NCBI GenBank assembly: GCA_963675135.1
Contig: OY776123.1
Span: 19,995,840 to 20,059,839, forward strand
Reading direction: 5' to 3'
Length of the DNA stretch: 64,000 bases
From: Galeopsis tetrahit
Taxonomy: Eukaryota; Streptophyta; Magnoliopsida; Lamiales; Lamiaceae
Part shown: in pieces, positions 22,527 through 33,621 of the stretch
How the letters are laid out: each line of letters opens with the position of its first letter
Position numbering within the stretch: position 1 is the stretch's first letter
Notes under the pieces: model-generated
The model's input: the letters and a program-made list of their open reading frames with translations, nothing else
The model's database searches: none
Told to the model about the DNA's origin: nothing
Program-made: the position numbers and the translations under genes

Positions 22527-22853
22527 AATTAAATGGTTCAAACATTATTCTCTCCACATTTTATTATAATATACATATAAAAAAAATTAATATTTTAATA
22601 AGTACGTTAGTAATATAAATTATGGGTGTCAGTTATAAATAAAAATAATTAATTAAAAATAAATAAAAAATAGGGTTTGTATTAATAGCTAGCAAGAAAC
22701 TATTGCTTATTGGACTGGGCCTAAATCACAACCTACGAAGGCCAATTATATAGCAGGAAAAAAAAAATAGCGGAAATAAAAAGAACTAGCGGAAATTTAA
22801 AAAAAAAAATGATGCGACACTCGAGTGCATATGAAAGTACGTGTATAGACAAG

Positions 22854-25060
22854 AGTTTGCCAAGCATCATGTAAAGATTCTAATTAATTTATATGATGAG
22901 TTGGTGTTTTGAACTATTCTAGCTAGTTTCCTTGCAAATTAAGTAGTAGTAATACATTTCTTAAACAATGATATAACAATTTATAATTAATGGTTTCTTA
23001 TAATAATCAAAACACGATTTAATTATAGTTAACAACATTAATTAAGTAATAAAAAACAAGAACTCAATTGACCCGTTTCTGTGAGATCCTGATAATGTTA
23101 ATTAGATGCAGTCGTTAAGAAGAAATATTCATGATTTCAGAAAAACAAGCCAAGACATAGTTAATTATCTAGAAGATGTATTGAAGAATTCATGATTTTA
23201 TACAGTGAACTTAGTCGAATGAGCCCAATTATCAATGAAAAAATTTATTTTTAATATCATATAAATATTTTAAAACATAAGTATAATATAGTAAACACTA
23301 TTAAGTTAAGTTTTAATATATTTTAATAAATATTTCATTCATTTTGCTCATTACTTATAAAATAATATTTATAATGTCTATATGCAAACATCTTTTAATT
23401 TTTATGTTTTAAATTATTATATACTTCAATAGTTTCATATTTTTTGACACTATTAGTCTTAATTTTTACTTTAAAAATTGTTGTTTTATCTATTTTAATT
23501 TTACCACGTTTTCCCCTAAATTATTCCTATTTAAATCCCTATATATAATTTTCCTTCTAATATTTTTTTTCATCTCTCTTTATAATTGAAGCAAATTATT
23601 TCACACTTTCTTTTATTTTCCTTCATTTTTCTCTCATTCTTTCATGACAAATGATAATGAATGGTAAATTTGTAAAAAAAAAAAAATATTAATGGTAAAT
23701 TTTTTTTTAATTAAATAAATATTTTTAAAAAAATTGAAAAAATGGAAGGGGGGCCGGTGCCCCCGGCTCCCTCTCCCTCTCCCTCTCCCTCTCCCTCCGC
23801 CCCTGATTTCATTTACTAGATCAGTCCACGTTTATTATAACATAATGCATTACGTGTGTATATATATATATATATATCCGCCTAAATTAAGCTTGACATT
23901 TTCACCAGAAACGGTCTTATTAATTTACGTACTGTATTAATGTTCTGTTTATAAAGAAACTTTTAATTATATTATATGATCAGTTGTTTAATTCAGAAAT
24001 ATTTAATTTAAGGAAACAAGACTATTTCAAAACGCATGCAATTAGAAACTTATCTTAATATCTGATGCTTAATTTCTCAATCATAACATCACCGTATTAA
24101 TTCCACGTCCCAATCTTAATTTCGCTATCCGTCCACACTTAAAATGCACTCTTGTTTATGCGCGAGTTTTAAAAAATATACTCCAATTTATTTAAAAAGT
24201 GAATTGATGTATTAGTGTATTGAGAAATTAAAATAAATATTTTCATTTATAAAAATGTACATATCGACTAAAAAAAATAAAAGATTGCATATTAATTCAA
24301 TAATATAAATATAAGATTAATTCAAGATGGTGTGCGGTAAATTCTTTTTTTGGTCTGTATTCCCATAAATCTTTTTGCAATTCACACAGAACGCGCGAGT
24401 CCAACGGATTATATATGAATATTTTTCTTAATTTGCACTCACTAACTCGACCGTGAGTATTATGTATACATATATTTGAAAGAATTTTATTCCACTTCAA
24501 AATTCAGACTTGTATAGAAGTGTGAAATTAATTAATCGACCATAAATAGGGGAGCAATCTCGGCGGCTTCCCGTTCCCTCTCGTGAAAGAAAATCAAACG
24601 GCTGCACACAAAATCCTAATTGGAATTTTTTTCCTTTTTAATTTGAGATTGTGCTAAGTTGTTTGGGCTGGGCCTTCGTGAGGGTAAGAAGCCCTCGGCA
24701 TCTACGGTACAAGTATAGTGAGGTGTGAGGCAAAAGGTTTTTAAGAGGGACCATTTTAAAAATAAAATAATGTTTATTTCTATTTTAATTTGTTAATGGA
24801 AATATGTAAATAATTTTTGAATAGAGGGGTGACTCATGACACTGTGTATGTAATACTCATGACTCATGAAATATTCGGTAGCATATTCACCAAATGAAAC
24901 TGACATATTAACAGCTTTCTGATAAATAGTAATGTTCAACTCAGGCGTGATTAATTTCTAACTATATATGTCTAACTGCCTTAGCTAATCTTAATTTCTT
25001 GTAAAATGTTGGTTCACTAAAAGTATGATCACTTAATTAGTGTAAGAATTACTTAATTAG
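22854..25060. other. AT-rich non-coding DNA with microsatellites
   Basis: No gene recognised. It contains a (CTCCCT)n-like run at ~23767-23799 next to a G/C-rich palindromic GGGGCCGGTGCCCC segment, and a (TA)n run at ~23855-23876. Much of 23850-24990 has a diverged copy at 36485-37010 (see separate entry). Confidence 0.6.
23850..24990 (+). repeat. Diverged segmental duplicate, copy 1
   Basis: Two blocks match 36485-37010. The first (here ~23875-24030) shares GCTTGACATTTTCA, AGAAACGGTCTTATTAATTTA and GTTTAATTCAGAAATA. The second (~24815-25000) shares a GAGGGGTGAC/GAGGGATGAC start, TATGTAATACT, then ATATTCACCAAATGAAACTGA and later CTAACTGCCTT/CTAATTGCCTT. Order and orientation are conserved, with extra sequence here between the blocks. 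Confidence 0.7.
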
Positions 25061-25283
25061 TGTGAGAATTATATTCAATCATCGTTAATGAGATGATACG
25101 AGTGATTCACGGATTACAAGTAAAATAAACAAGGAAATAAATATAAATCATAAATAAAAGATTGCTACCTATAATATATTATACTATTTCTATAATATAT
25201 TATTCTATAATATTCTCTAATACTACTTATAATATATTATACTATTCCTATAATATATTATTCTATTATATTCTCTAATACTC

Positions 25284-25560
25284 CCGGTCAAGCGAAGCTG
25301 GAAATGTAAATGAACACGAGCTTGGTACGTAACAATCTGAAGCGAGTTTGAGATAGAAGCTTTGTGAAGACATCCGTAAAACAATGCACTTTTGTTGTCA
25401 TACAGCAAGAGAAGTAACGGAAATTCGGAGTCATCACCAAATAGGACATGCCAAGGCGCAAAAAAATGGGAAGCAAATGGATTGAAACACCGAAATCCTT
25501 TGAAGGACGAACGATGACAAAAAAAATAGACAAGAAACACTTGCAAGTGTGTCGAAAGCA
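25284..25560 (-). pseudogene. Copia integrase-end and RNase H-end scraps
   Basis: Minus-strand frames give SSFKGFRCFNPF (the conserved 'GY-S--KGFRC' segment after the integrase core) at ~25475-25520. LLYDNKSAL appears near 25380-25410, and DVFTKALSQTRFRLLRTKL with a terminal SSFA stop at ~25290-25375, the usual Copia C-terminus. RT is absent, so two distant pol pieces have been joined by an internal deletion. Confidence 0.7.
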
Positions 25561-25763
25561 GTTGATTCGACCACAAACCAGATAGATCGAAGGGGCAAGC
25601 AACGAATGATATTGATCATGGACTCTCCTAATTAATAGAGAGAAAAGTAGAAGAAAAAAGATGCGGCGTGAGGCTATAGAGAAAATTAGAGTATAGGTGA
25701 GTGTGACTAACACCATATAAGTGAAAACGGTCATGAAGATAGCATGATCGGCCATGAGAGGGA

Positions 25764-26160
25764 ATGAGGAGACTTGCTCGCTCGAGAAGAAGAAGTAGGG
25801 GGGCGAGGAGACTTGCTCGCTCGAGAAGAAGAAGAAGAAGAAGGGAGATGAGGAGAGTTGCTCGCTCGAGAAGAAGAAGGGGGACGAGTAATACAAGCTC
25901 ATTGGTGGTGGCTAAAAGTGGCCAAGAGAGGGAACGAGGGAGACCAGCTCGTTCGAGAAGAAGAAGAAGAAGAAGGGGACGAGAAATACAAGCTCGTCGG
26001 TGGCGACTAAAAGCGGCCGGGAGAGGGAACGAGGGAGACCAGCTCGTTCGAGAAGAAAAAGAAGAAGGGGATGAGGAATACAAAACTCGTCGGTGGCGAC
26101 TAAAAGCGGCCGGAAGAGGGAACGAGGGAGACCAGCTCGTTCGAGATAAAAAAAACAAAA
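25764..26160 (-). repeat. Imperfect ~85-bp tandem repeats in the Copia leader
   Basis: Units contain GAGACCAGCTCGTTCGAGAA, an AAG-rich run, then GACGAG.AATACAAGCTCGT and CGGTGGCGACTAAAAGCGGCC. Three close copies and several shorter GAGACTTGCTCGCTCGAGAA copies are visible. Both strands stay open (an arginine-rich plus frame and a serine/leucine-rich minus frame), a consequence of the repeat composition rather than evidence for a gene. Confidence 0.75.
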
Positions 26161-26671
26161 AAACAAGGTGGCCACAAGGGATACCTGCTTGTCGAGGATG
26201 CCGGAAAAATTTAGAAGAAATGGGAAGGGGCAAGGCGGCGGCGGGGGATACTAGTCCGTCGGAGACGCCGAAAAAATAGGGAGGGGAAGAGAAGGGTTTC
26301 AGTGTATTAGACCGATACCATGTGAGAATTATATTCAATCACCGTTAATGAGATGATATGAGTGATCCACTATATATAGGATTACAAGTGAGATAAACAA
26401 CGAAATAGATAAACAACGAAATAAATATAAAACATAAATAAAAGATTGCTACCTATAATATATTATACTATTCCTATAATATATTATTCTATAATATTCT
26501 CTAATAATTACCTTATTTGTTCGTCCAAAAAAATATGCATTTTTCTTTTATGAAAACATCATTTTATTTTCATCCTCCAACCACCACTTAATTACTTAAA
26601 TTGTCACTCAATTCTACTCACAAAAATCACTTTATCATAAATAATGGACTCTATAATATTCTTATTTTATA

Positions 26672-26998
26672 CTTCCTCCATTTTTTAATGAGTATCACTA
26701 TGTCTCTTTTAATATTTATAAAATAAGTGTCATTATGTGTTTTTTTTCTTTAATTTTGACAATTTTACCTTTATAAAAAAAAATTGCCTCCAATTTCAAA
26801 GAATATAATATCATAAATCATGGAAAAATCATAAATATTGTATATTTGAATACCGTCTACAATCTTGACCACATTTTTTACTAAAGAAAAATTTAATATC
26901 AAAATTATTTATCATTAATGAAGGGTAATATGGACCACAATTTAATATCTTAATTTATTGAAAAATGTCAAAGTGACACTTATTAAAAAATGGAGTGC
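26672..26998. mobile_element. Stowaway-like MITE (~327 bp)
   Basis: Left end CTTCCTCCATTTTTTAATGA and right end (reverse complement) GCACTCCATTTTTTAATAAG, with TA on both sides. Subterminal AGTATCACT/AGTGTCACT also pair. No ORF. Confidence 0.7.
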
Positions 26999-27964
26999 TA
27001 TATTTTTTATTAAAATTTGTGTTTGAAATTATGAGCATACTTTTTTGGAAGGTAATTATATAATTACATTTATTTTATTGTTTTATGATAGGTAATTTTT
27101 GCTATTTATATTCATTTGAAGTATTTATATTTATAAAAAAAAAAAAAGCATCCTAGATCATTAATTATTATAAAAACAATACATTATACATACGTACACA
27201 CGTTTAAGCTTCATGCGACTATCTAGATTGATATATGATTTATAAAAGGTACTGTAGTAAAATCAACAATCAATACTCCTATATATATATATATATATAT
27301 TAAAAACTTACAGCTAGTAACAAGTTGTAGAAGAGTTATAGTACCTGTACGAGGTTTATTCAGTACCGTCGGAAAGATATGAAAAATTAAATTAAACGTA
27401 ATTATTTATTTACTAATAAAAAGTCCCTTTTCCGATAAAAATAAAATAAAATAATTTATTGATTGTGGAAAAGGAATCATTCCCATGAGATGTAGTAATA
27501 TTGAGTATAATACTTGAAGAAAAAATTGACTTTCATCCCTAAAATATTTTCATACTTTATTTTTTAATTTATCTCCTAAAAGTTTGCATATTTCAAAATA
27601 AAAATAATTTTCACAATATTCATCCTTTTAATATACACATATTTATTTTTTATCTTATTACTTTTAAAATTCACTATACACTTAATTTAACTTTTTTTTT
27701 TTTACTATATATATATAAAAAAAAGTTTGTAAAATTACTTATCAATACTTTAAACATTACATTTCTTTTTAAAATTATGTGTCCAAGATTTCCTGTAAAC
27801 TTTTGTGAGGAGTACTAATTTGTAAGCAATGACATGATATGAATCATACAAAACAAATTGTCAAGTGTAGGGAGACTTTTCAACTTGTGTTGTTGAAATA
27901 GTAAAATATTAGTATTAATGTTGTAAGAAATGGAAATTATCAACTTTATCACATTGCACTGAAG
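26999..27964. other. AT-rich upstream region of the germin-like gene
   Basis: Contains a (TA)n tract at ~27280-27300 and poly-A/T runs. No coding or element structure recognised. It probably includes the distal promoter of the downstream gene. Confidence 0.5.
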
Positions 27965-27965
27965 T

Positions 27966-27974
27966 CTATAAATA
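27966..27974 (+). promoter_or_regulatory. TATA box of the germin-like gene
   Basis: CTATAAATAGG lies 79 bp upstream of the ATG at 28045, a standard distance for a plant core promoter with a short 5' leader. Confidence 0.7.
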
Positions 27975-28044
27975 GGAACCCCAAGTTTTAGTTAAGTTCA
28001 TCACCTCTACTCTACAATACACAAGACGTATATATATATAAACA

Positions 28045-28992
28045 ATGAAGATGGCTGCAATTCCTACCAGCTTGCTGATTGTGATTCTTATAATGTCGTG
28101 TTTGGCAACATTTTCATATGCCTCTGATCCCAGCCCTCTTCAAGATTTCTGTGTTGCTGTCAACGACTCCAAGGCATCCGGTAACTATATACTACTTTTA
28201 TTATTCTTATGTAAAACAGTTTTTTATCGTGCAATTGATTTGTAACTATCACTTATAGTAGAACAACGTACTACTATTTTTAATAAAACAACTAACACTG
28301 TTTAAAAAACTGCACAAAATAAAGTGCAAATCAGTCGCATAGTAAAATTGATTTTCATAAGAATTTGCCTTTAAAAATATATATGTGTGTGTGTTTGACA
28401 TGCTACTATTTTTTGGACATGTGTAGTTTTTGTGAACGGGAAGATATGCAAGGACCCAAACATGGTCGTGGCGGAGGATTTTTTCAAATCGGGGCTAAAC
28501 AAGGTTGGCAATACATCAAACCCCGTCGGATCAAAAGTAACTGCCGTCAATGTGAACCAAATACCCGGGCTCAACACTCTGGGCGTCTCTTTAGTCCGTA
28601 TAGACTACGCGCCATACGGCCTCAACCCGCCCCACACCCACCCCCGTGCAACTGAGATTCTCGTTGTAATTGAAGGCACTCTTTACGTTGGATTCGTGAC
28701 TTCCAATCCTGCTGACCCCACCAAGAAGAACAAGCTCTTCACCAAGACGTTGTATCCCGGGGACGTGTTTGTGTTTCCAGAAGGCCTCATTCATTTCCAG
28801 TTCAACGTTGGAAAGACGAATGCGGTGGCGTTTGCAGGACTGAGCAGCCAAAATCCGGGAGTTATTACGATTGCAAACGCTGTGTTTGGATCGGAGCCAC
28901 CGATTAATCCAGATGTTCTGACTAAGGCATTCCAAGTTGAGCAGAATGTGATTGATTACCTTCAAGGGCAATTTTGGATGGACAATAACTAA
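28045..28992 (+). CDS. Germin-like protein (cupin), two exons, 233 aa
   Basis: Join 28045-28180 and 28427-28992; the intron (246 bp) has GT at 28181 and AG at 28426, with the split codon giving ..KASVFVNGK. Residues 1-~26 are a signal peptide (hydrophobic core LLIVILIMSCLATF, cleavage near YA-SDP), implying secretion to the apoplast. The germin cysteine pair is C36 and C53. Cupin box 1 supplies H115, H117 and E122 (PPHTHPRATE), and box 2 supplies H168 (GDVFVFPEGLIHFQFN); together these are the Mn-binding residues of germins. PGLNTLG and an N-glycosylation site N74-T-S are present. Length and exon structure fit the family, whose members act as superoxide dismutases or oxalate oxidases or have unknown roles; the activity here is not predictable. 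This is the only convincing intact host gene in the window. Confidence 0.95.
28181..28426 (+). other. Intron of the germin-like gene
   Basis: 246-bp AT-rich intron with GTAACT donor and TGTGTAG acceptor, in the position shared by many germin-like genes (after the N-terminal DFCVA segment). Confidence 0.9.
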
Positions 28993-29369
28993 TCATAAAA
29001 CATTGGAGTAATATACTTATATAGGCACGGTGTTACAAGCGTGATAATAAGTGCCTCGTTTCTAATTAAATGAGTGATTTTAATTCCGTTACTTTGTTAT
29101 ATAATATATGTAACCATTTTATGTATACCAATACCATCCCTTGTTGGATTGGCCCCGGAATTACACGTTTATGTGTCTAATAATATTTTACTATTCTAGC
29201 TAGTGGGTTTCTGTGTTTCTAATTAATTTTTTTTTTTTGTTTCGCAATTCTACTGCTCATCAAATAATCTATTTCCAACATTTTATTTTGCAAGCACTAC
29301 TTAGGCAAAGTGGAAAAGATAAGGATATCACTATTTTATACAATATATATTGCACAAAAACGGGTATTA
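28993..29369 (+). other. 3' flank of the germin-like gene
   Basis: Likely contains the 3' UTR and polyadenylation region (AATTAAATG-type element near 29065). Otherwise AT-rich; nothing else recognised. Confidence 0.45.
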
Positions 29370-29988
29370 CACTACAAAAAGCACACTGATTTGCGATTAT
29401 ATTTTCTACGATTTTAAATTTTATATTTAATTTATTTAGTTTTAAAGATTTGCAACAGAATTCGCCCTCTAAAAAAAATGAGATTGAACCCGACCCGACT
29501 CAGGATGGACACGCCCGAACCCAGAACAATTTCGCCATTTTTCTCGCGGCCACAAGGTATTGAACCCACGACCTTGATGTATTAATTTTGTGTGGCCTTA
29601 AGCCACTTGGGTGGTTAGATTAGAAGTTCTCTTTTTAGACTAAAATTATACGTTAAAAAAAAGTTATATATACACACAAATTAAATATAGAAATCTTCGC
29701 AATTTCATCGCAAATTTGAGATCAAAATTATACGTTAAAAGAAGTCGCAAAATCCGTCGTAAATTTGAGATGAATTATATTTTCATAACAAATTTGAGAC
29801 AGTTTGAACAGACACAAAAAACAGTCGTAGAATCCGTTGTAAATTTGAGACGAATTAAATTCTTATCGCAAATTTGAGACAAATTGAAAAATCGTCACAA
29901 ACTGCGATGACCTTTTATATCATCACAAATGTTTTTTACTTTATCAGTTCGACCTTTTTTATCGCAAATCTTCTTGTTTTTTGTAGTG
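29370..29988. mobile_element. CACTA-type non-autonomous element (~619 bp)
   Basis: Starts CACTACAAAAAGCAC and ends CTTGTTTTTTGTAGTG. The CACTA TIR is diagnostic of the EnSpm/CACTA superfamily. Subterminal repeats of the form TCGCAAATTTGAGA occur at several places. No transposase. A 3-bp target duplication is not clear (TTA versus TGA). Confidence 0.7.
29500..29625 (-). mobile_element. Possible tRNA-derived SINE fragment inside the CACTA element
   Basis: On the minus strand CCAAGTGGCTTAAGGCC resembles a box A region and GGGTTCAATACC a box B, ~40 bp apart. No clear target duplication or tail could be set, so this is tentative. Confidence 0.4.
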
Positions 29989-30154
29989 TGATGAGACGGT
30001 CGCATACATGCTCTTCGAATTGAGAGCTTCAAATTGATCTATCATTTGTCCAGATTAAGGGTGGATGAGAAATTGATTTTATACATGAGAAAAAAGCAAG
30101 GTACTCAAATTGAAAAATATCATTGGAAAATATCAGGTGTAATTTGTAAGAAAT

Positions 30155-31105
30155 TGTATTGCCTCCTACACAAAATCGTGGAAAGCCCCCTGACAGGTAC
30201 TCTCCAGATGGAAAAGCAAGATATCCCATTTCACGATATTTTTCTACACATAGGCTTCCACCACGACATCAAGCATTTGTGAACCAAATGGAAGGTATAA
30301 AAATACCTAAAAAAAAGTCTAAAATGGACAGAGGCAATGCAAGTTGAAATGGATGCACTAAACAAAAATGGTACATGGAGTGTTGTCCCACTACCACATG
30401 GAAAAACTCCAGTGGGTTGCAAATGGATTTACACAATCAAGCACGAGGCTGATGGGACAATAGACCGGTACAAGGCAAGGCTAGTAGCAAAACGGTACAC
30501 ACAATCGTATGGTGTTGACTATTAGGAAACTTTTGCTCCAGTTGCAATGATGAAAACTATTAGGGTGTTACTGTCATTAGCGGCCAATTTTGATTGGCCT
30601 TTGAAGCAGTTTGATGTAAAGAATGCATTTCTGCATGAAAATTTGAAAGATGAAGTGTATATGCAGCTTCCGCCAAGTTTCGATATTGCGCAATCGAGTG
30701 GAAAAGTGTGTAGATTGCATAAAGCATCGTACGGTTTAAAAAAATCATCAAATGCGTGGTTTGGGAGATTTACTAGTGCAATGAAAAAAATGGGTTATCA
30801 TCAAGGAAACTCATATCACACCTTGTTCATCAAACATAATGCTAGTAAAGTTTCATATTATTTATGTTGATGATATGATTGTAACAGGTGATGATGCAGA
30901 TGAAATAAAAAGATTGCAAGGACACTTGGCATCTGAGTTTGAAATAAAAGATTTGGGAGGATTAAAATATTTTTTGGGTATTGAAGTTGCAAGATCGAAA
31001 GACGGTATATATTTGTCTCAACGAAAGTATGTATTAGATCTTCTAACTGAAACTGGTATGTTTGATTGCAAATCAGTGGAGACTCTTATTATTCAAAATC
31101 ATAAT
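30155..31105 (+). pseudogene. Copia reverse transcriptase relic, part 1
   Basis: Plus-strand frames give an RKNRG-like PPDRYSPDGKARYPIS..YFSTHRLPPRHQAFVNQ linker, then the RT start QVEMDALNKNGTWSVVPLP, KWIYTIKHEADGTIDRYKAR, a TAG stop at 30523-30525, QFDVKNAFLHENL, and in a third frame IYVDDMIVTGDDADEIKRL (catalytic YVDD) with FLGIEVARSKDGIYLSQRKY. At least one stop and one frameshift break it. There is no upstream gag or 5' LTR, so the element is 5'-truncated. It is interrupted at 31106 by a solo LTR. Confidence 0.85.
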
Positions 31106-32437
31106 TGGTGTGCTGTCGCCGGCACCCAAAAATAAATACCTTAACTAACCACTATGCATTAGGGAAGTAAGGGTCGATCCCACAGAGAACAGTGTAATTT
31201 AATTGAATAAATTTGTGTTATGAAAGCAGTAAAAATGGGGGGGGGGGGAGTTTGGTTGGTGTGACTAACTACTAGAAAGCAAGAAAAATAACAGGAAGCG
31301 ATAAAAATAAACAGGAATCAAATATAAAGAACGATCTAGCCCTTGGATTGCTTCCCCTTGAATAATTTAACCAATTTAATTAGTGAACCCGGTAATCTCA
31401 ATCTAATCTCAAATCTTATCCCTAAACCAATGGTACGACCAAACTAGTTCGAATTGTTTCTTAAGTTTAATTAACTAGAAGGTACGACCCCCAATTAATC
31501 TATTTCTACGAATAACCTAAAAACATGTATTCAAAGTTCAACTCGAGGAACGCATTAAAGAACTAAAACAATAGAATAAACTAGACTATGAATATGAGAC
31601 ACTCGTTTCATACAACCTAGACGTTATTATCCCTAAGGTGTTTTGCCTTAGTTGCTACGATATCCACAATAATATAACAATTACAGATTATATATAGTGA
31701 ATTAACTAGAATTGATAACAAATAAACTCGGATGGCCAGTCCTAATAAATCTATTAATCAAAACATGCTTCGCATAAAATCAAATAATAACGAAATCAAA
31801 ATATGAATTGAAATAAATCGTGAATCACAAAATCAAAAAGACATAATTAAATTCAGGTTTCACATCCTCGGGCTAGAAAAATAATCTAAGTACTAAGCAT
31901 AATTAAGAGAACAATTGATAAAAATGAAACTAGAATCATTGTTTCCACTTCTCTTATGCTCACGGCCGATCACTTCCTTCTTTCCTCCGTCAATTCGGCC
32001 GTTGGCTTCTCACAATGGCGGCTGATATATAATACTCCCTTTATGGGCCCAATGATAGGCCCAAGAATTAGAAAAGTTCAATGCAACATTTTCGTGACTT
32101 TGCTGCATGCATCCAAATACATTAGATCACAAATGGTTGGGCCCATCAATTGGGCTTAATCCCTTAATTAATCTGCATGGCCCAACATTGAGTCATTAGT
32201 ATTAGGCTCTCTTTTCGACTCATTCGATTTCTAAGTTCTAATCGACTCTCCTCATAAGTGGTTCGTCAATGTATCTTCAAAATATCTTAATTATACCTGA
32301 ATTAGATAAGAAAATAAAATATCAAGATAATTGAAGGTCACATAACAATAAATCGAAAATATACATTAAAATACCAAATTAATCCATATAAAATATCCAA
32401 TTAAAGCACAAAGATATGAAATAATTTCGACTCATCA
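31106..32437. repeat. Solo LTR (~1.33 kb) inside the Copia relic
   Basis: Starts TGGTGTGCTGTCGCC and ends TTTCGACTCATCA on the plus strand; the Copia RT frame is contiguous on either side (NH before, LAIYPNQVPTDKE after). Flanks ATAAT (31101-31105) and ATCAT (32438-32442) are probably a 5-bp target duplication with one mutation. A G-run lies at ~31238-31249. No coding content, no PBS or polypurine tract, so a solo LTR is favoured. Orientation is not certain. Confidence 0.6.
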
Positions 32438-32442
32438 ATCAT

Positions 32443-33150
32443 CTTGCCATTTACCCAAATCAAGTTCCAACTGATAAAGAAGATACCAACGGTTGGTGGG
32501 AAGATTAATCTATTTATCTCACACACGACCGGGCATTGCTTATGTAGTTAGTGTAGTAAGTTAATTTATGCATGCTCCAAGTGAACACCACATTGATGAT
32601 GTAATGAGAATTTTGTGTTATCTAAAGAGGGATCCAGGGAAAGGGTTGATTTTCAGAAGGTATGGGCATATGAATGTGAAAGCATACACCGATGCAGATT
32701 GGGCACAAAATGTCACTGATCGGCGTTCTACTTTTGGCTACTTTACATTTGTAAGTGGCTGGAAATCTTGTCACTTGGCGAAGCAAGAAACAAAATGTGA
32801 CAGCCAGATCTTCAGCAGAAGCAGAATACATAGGCATGGTTAATGGAATATGTGAACTGAGGCTTACGGTCTTGCTCACAAAAATAGGCTTCAAGCCTAA
32901 TGAAACTATGTTGTTGCATTGTGATAATCACGCTGCTCGGGAAATAGAAAAAAAATTCGTTCAACATGATCGAACAAAACATATTGAAGTGAACATGCAT
33001 TTTATCAAGGAGAAGTTGAATAAAAAATCGGTGGACATCCCATTTGTACGATCAAATGAACAGTTGACCAATATCTTAACACATGTTGTTACTACTGAAG
33101 TTTTTCAGAAATAATTGGACAAGTTAGGCTTGGACGATATATCAAGCCAG
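32443..33150 (+). pseudogene. Copia RT end / RNase H relic, part 2
   Basis: Continues the relic: QFMHAPSEHHIDDVMRILCYLK, KAYTDADWAQNVTDRRSTFGY, then in a shifted frame WRSKKQNVTARSSAEAEYIGM, LLHCDNHAAREI, RTKHIEVNMHFIKEKL and the C-terminal SNEQLTNILTHVV. At least one frameshift lies near 32780. It ends shortly before a GCTTGAGGGGGAG polypurine tract and the 3' LTR. Confidence 0.85.
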
Positions 33151-33162
33151 CTTGAGGGGGAG

Positions 33163-33379
33163 TGTTAGAATTATTGTAGAAATCCCTTATAATTAGCTTC
33201 TATGATTAGCAAATAAATTCCATAATATGTATGGAAAGGAGTATAATTAGGGATTGATATTGAGTATAATTAGGGATTGATATTGCGTGTATTTTAGTTC
33301 CATTCTGTATAAATTACTACCTCCATGATGAGAAGAGGAATACACAGAAATGATCAAATCAGTTTCATAGTTTTCTACA
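33163..33379 (+). repeat. 3' LTR of the Copia relic (~217 bp)
   Basis: Begins TGTTAGAATTATTG right after the polypurine tract and ends about TTTTCTACA. It contains a short direct repeat GTATAATTAGGGATTGATAT. No 5' partner in the window. Confidence 0.7.
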
Positions 33380-33621
33380 AAATTGTGGATATATGAATGC
33401 CCTCCTTTTGCTACATTTGAGCACAGTGACCAAATCATAGCCAAAATTGGTCTTACGGACCGTGGGCTAGCTTATGTGAGGCCCGGGCTCTAAAATTTCA
33501 CAAATGTTTTAACACATGCCCCGTTTTTCACTATTTTTTGTGGTGCTACCTACCAACAAAATCTTGTCGATCGAGTTTTAATTGATGTTTTGTCATCATT
33601 GTGCCTTCTTATTGTTTCAAG

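Larger units (their letters stand above)
16527..22843. mobile_element. MULE-like non-autonomous element, split by a Copia insertion
   Basis: A 10-bp direct repeat TATAGACAAG lies at 16517-16526 and 22844-22853. Inside, ~15 bp from each end, is an inverted TGCACTCGAGT core. The interior is AT-rich with a ~45-bp minisatellite. Removing the Copia (16745-21645) leaves about 1.4 kb. A ~9-10 bp target duplication suggests Mutator-like transposition. The TIRs are short and diverged, so the class is tentative. A small relative lies at 59431-59646. Confidence 0.55.
25061..26506 (-). mobile_element. Deletion-derived non-autonomous Copia (1.4 kb)
   Basis: LTRs at 25061-25280 and 26321-26506 both start TGTGAGAATTATATTCAATC and end ATTCTCTAATA on the plus strand. 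The minus-strand PBS TGGTATCGGTC is at 26310-26320 and a CCGGGAG purine tract abuts the left LTR. The ~1-kb internal region holds a tandem-repeat leader plus scraps of integrase and RNase H. Flanks ATTAG (25056-25060) and ATTAC (26507-26511) may be a diverged target duplication. Confidence 0.8.

Noticed and set aside
22261..22540. CRISPR-like array in the ~45-bp repeats
   Set aside because: Repeats are imperfect and contiguous without unique spacers, in a plant genome; this is a minisatellite.
25764..26279. 171-aa arginine-rich ORF
   Set aside because: Produced by AAG/GAG-rich tandem repeats inside a Copia derivative; the opposite strand is also open, which indicates composition rather than coding.
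28591..28971. 126-aa antisense ORF over the germin-like exon
   Set aside because: A shadow of exon 2; the plus-strand frame has all cupin motifs and a splice-compatible upstream exon.
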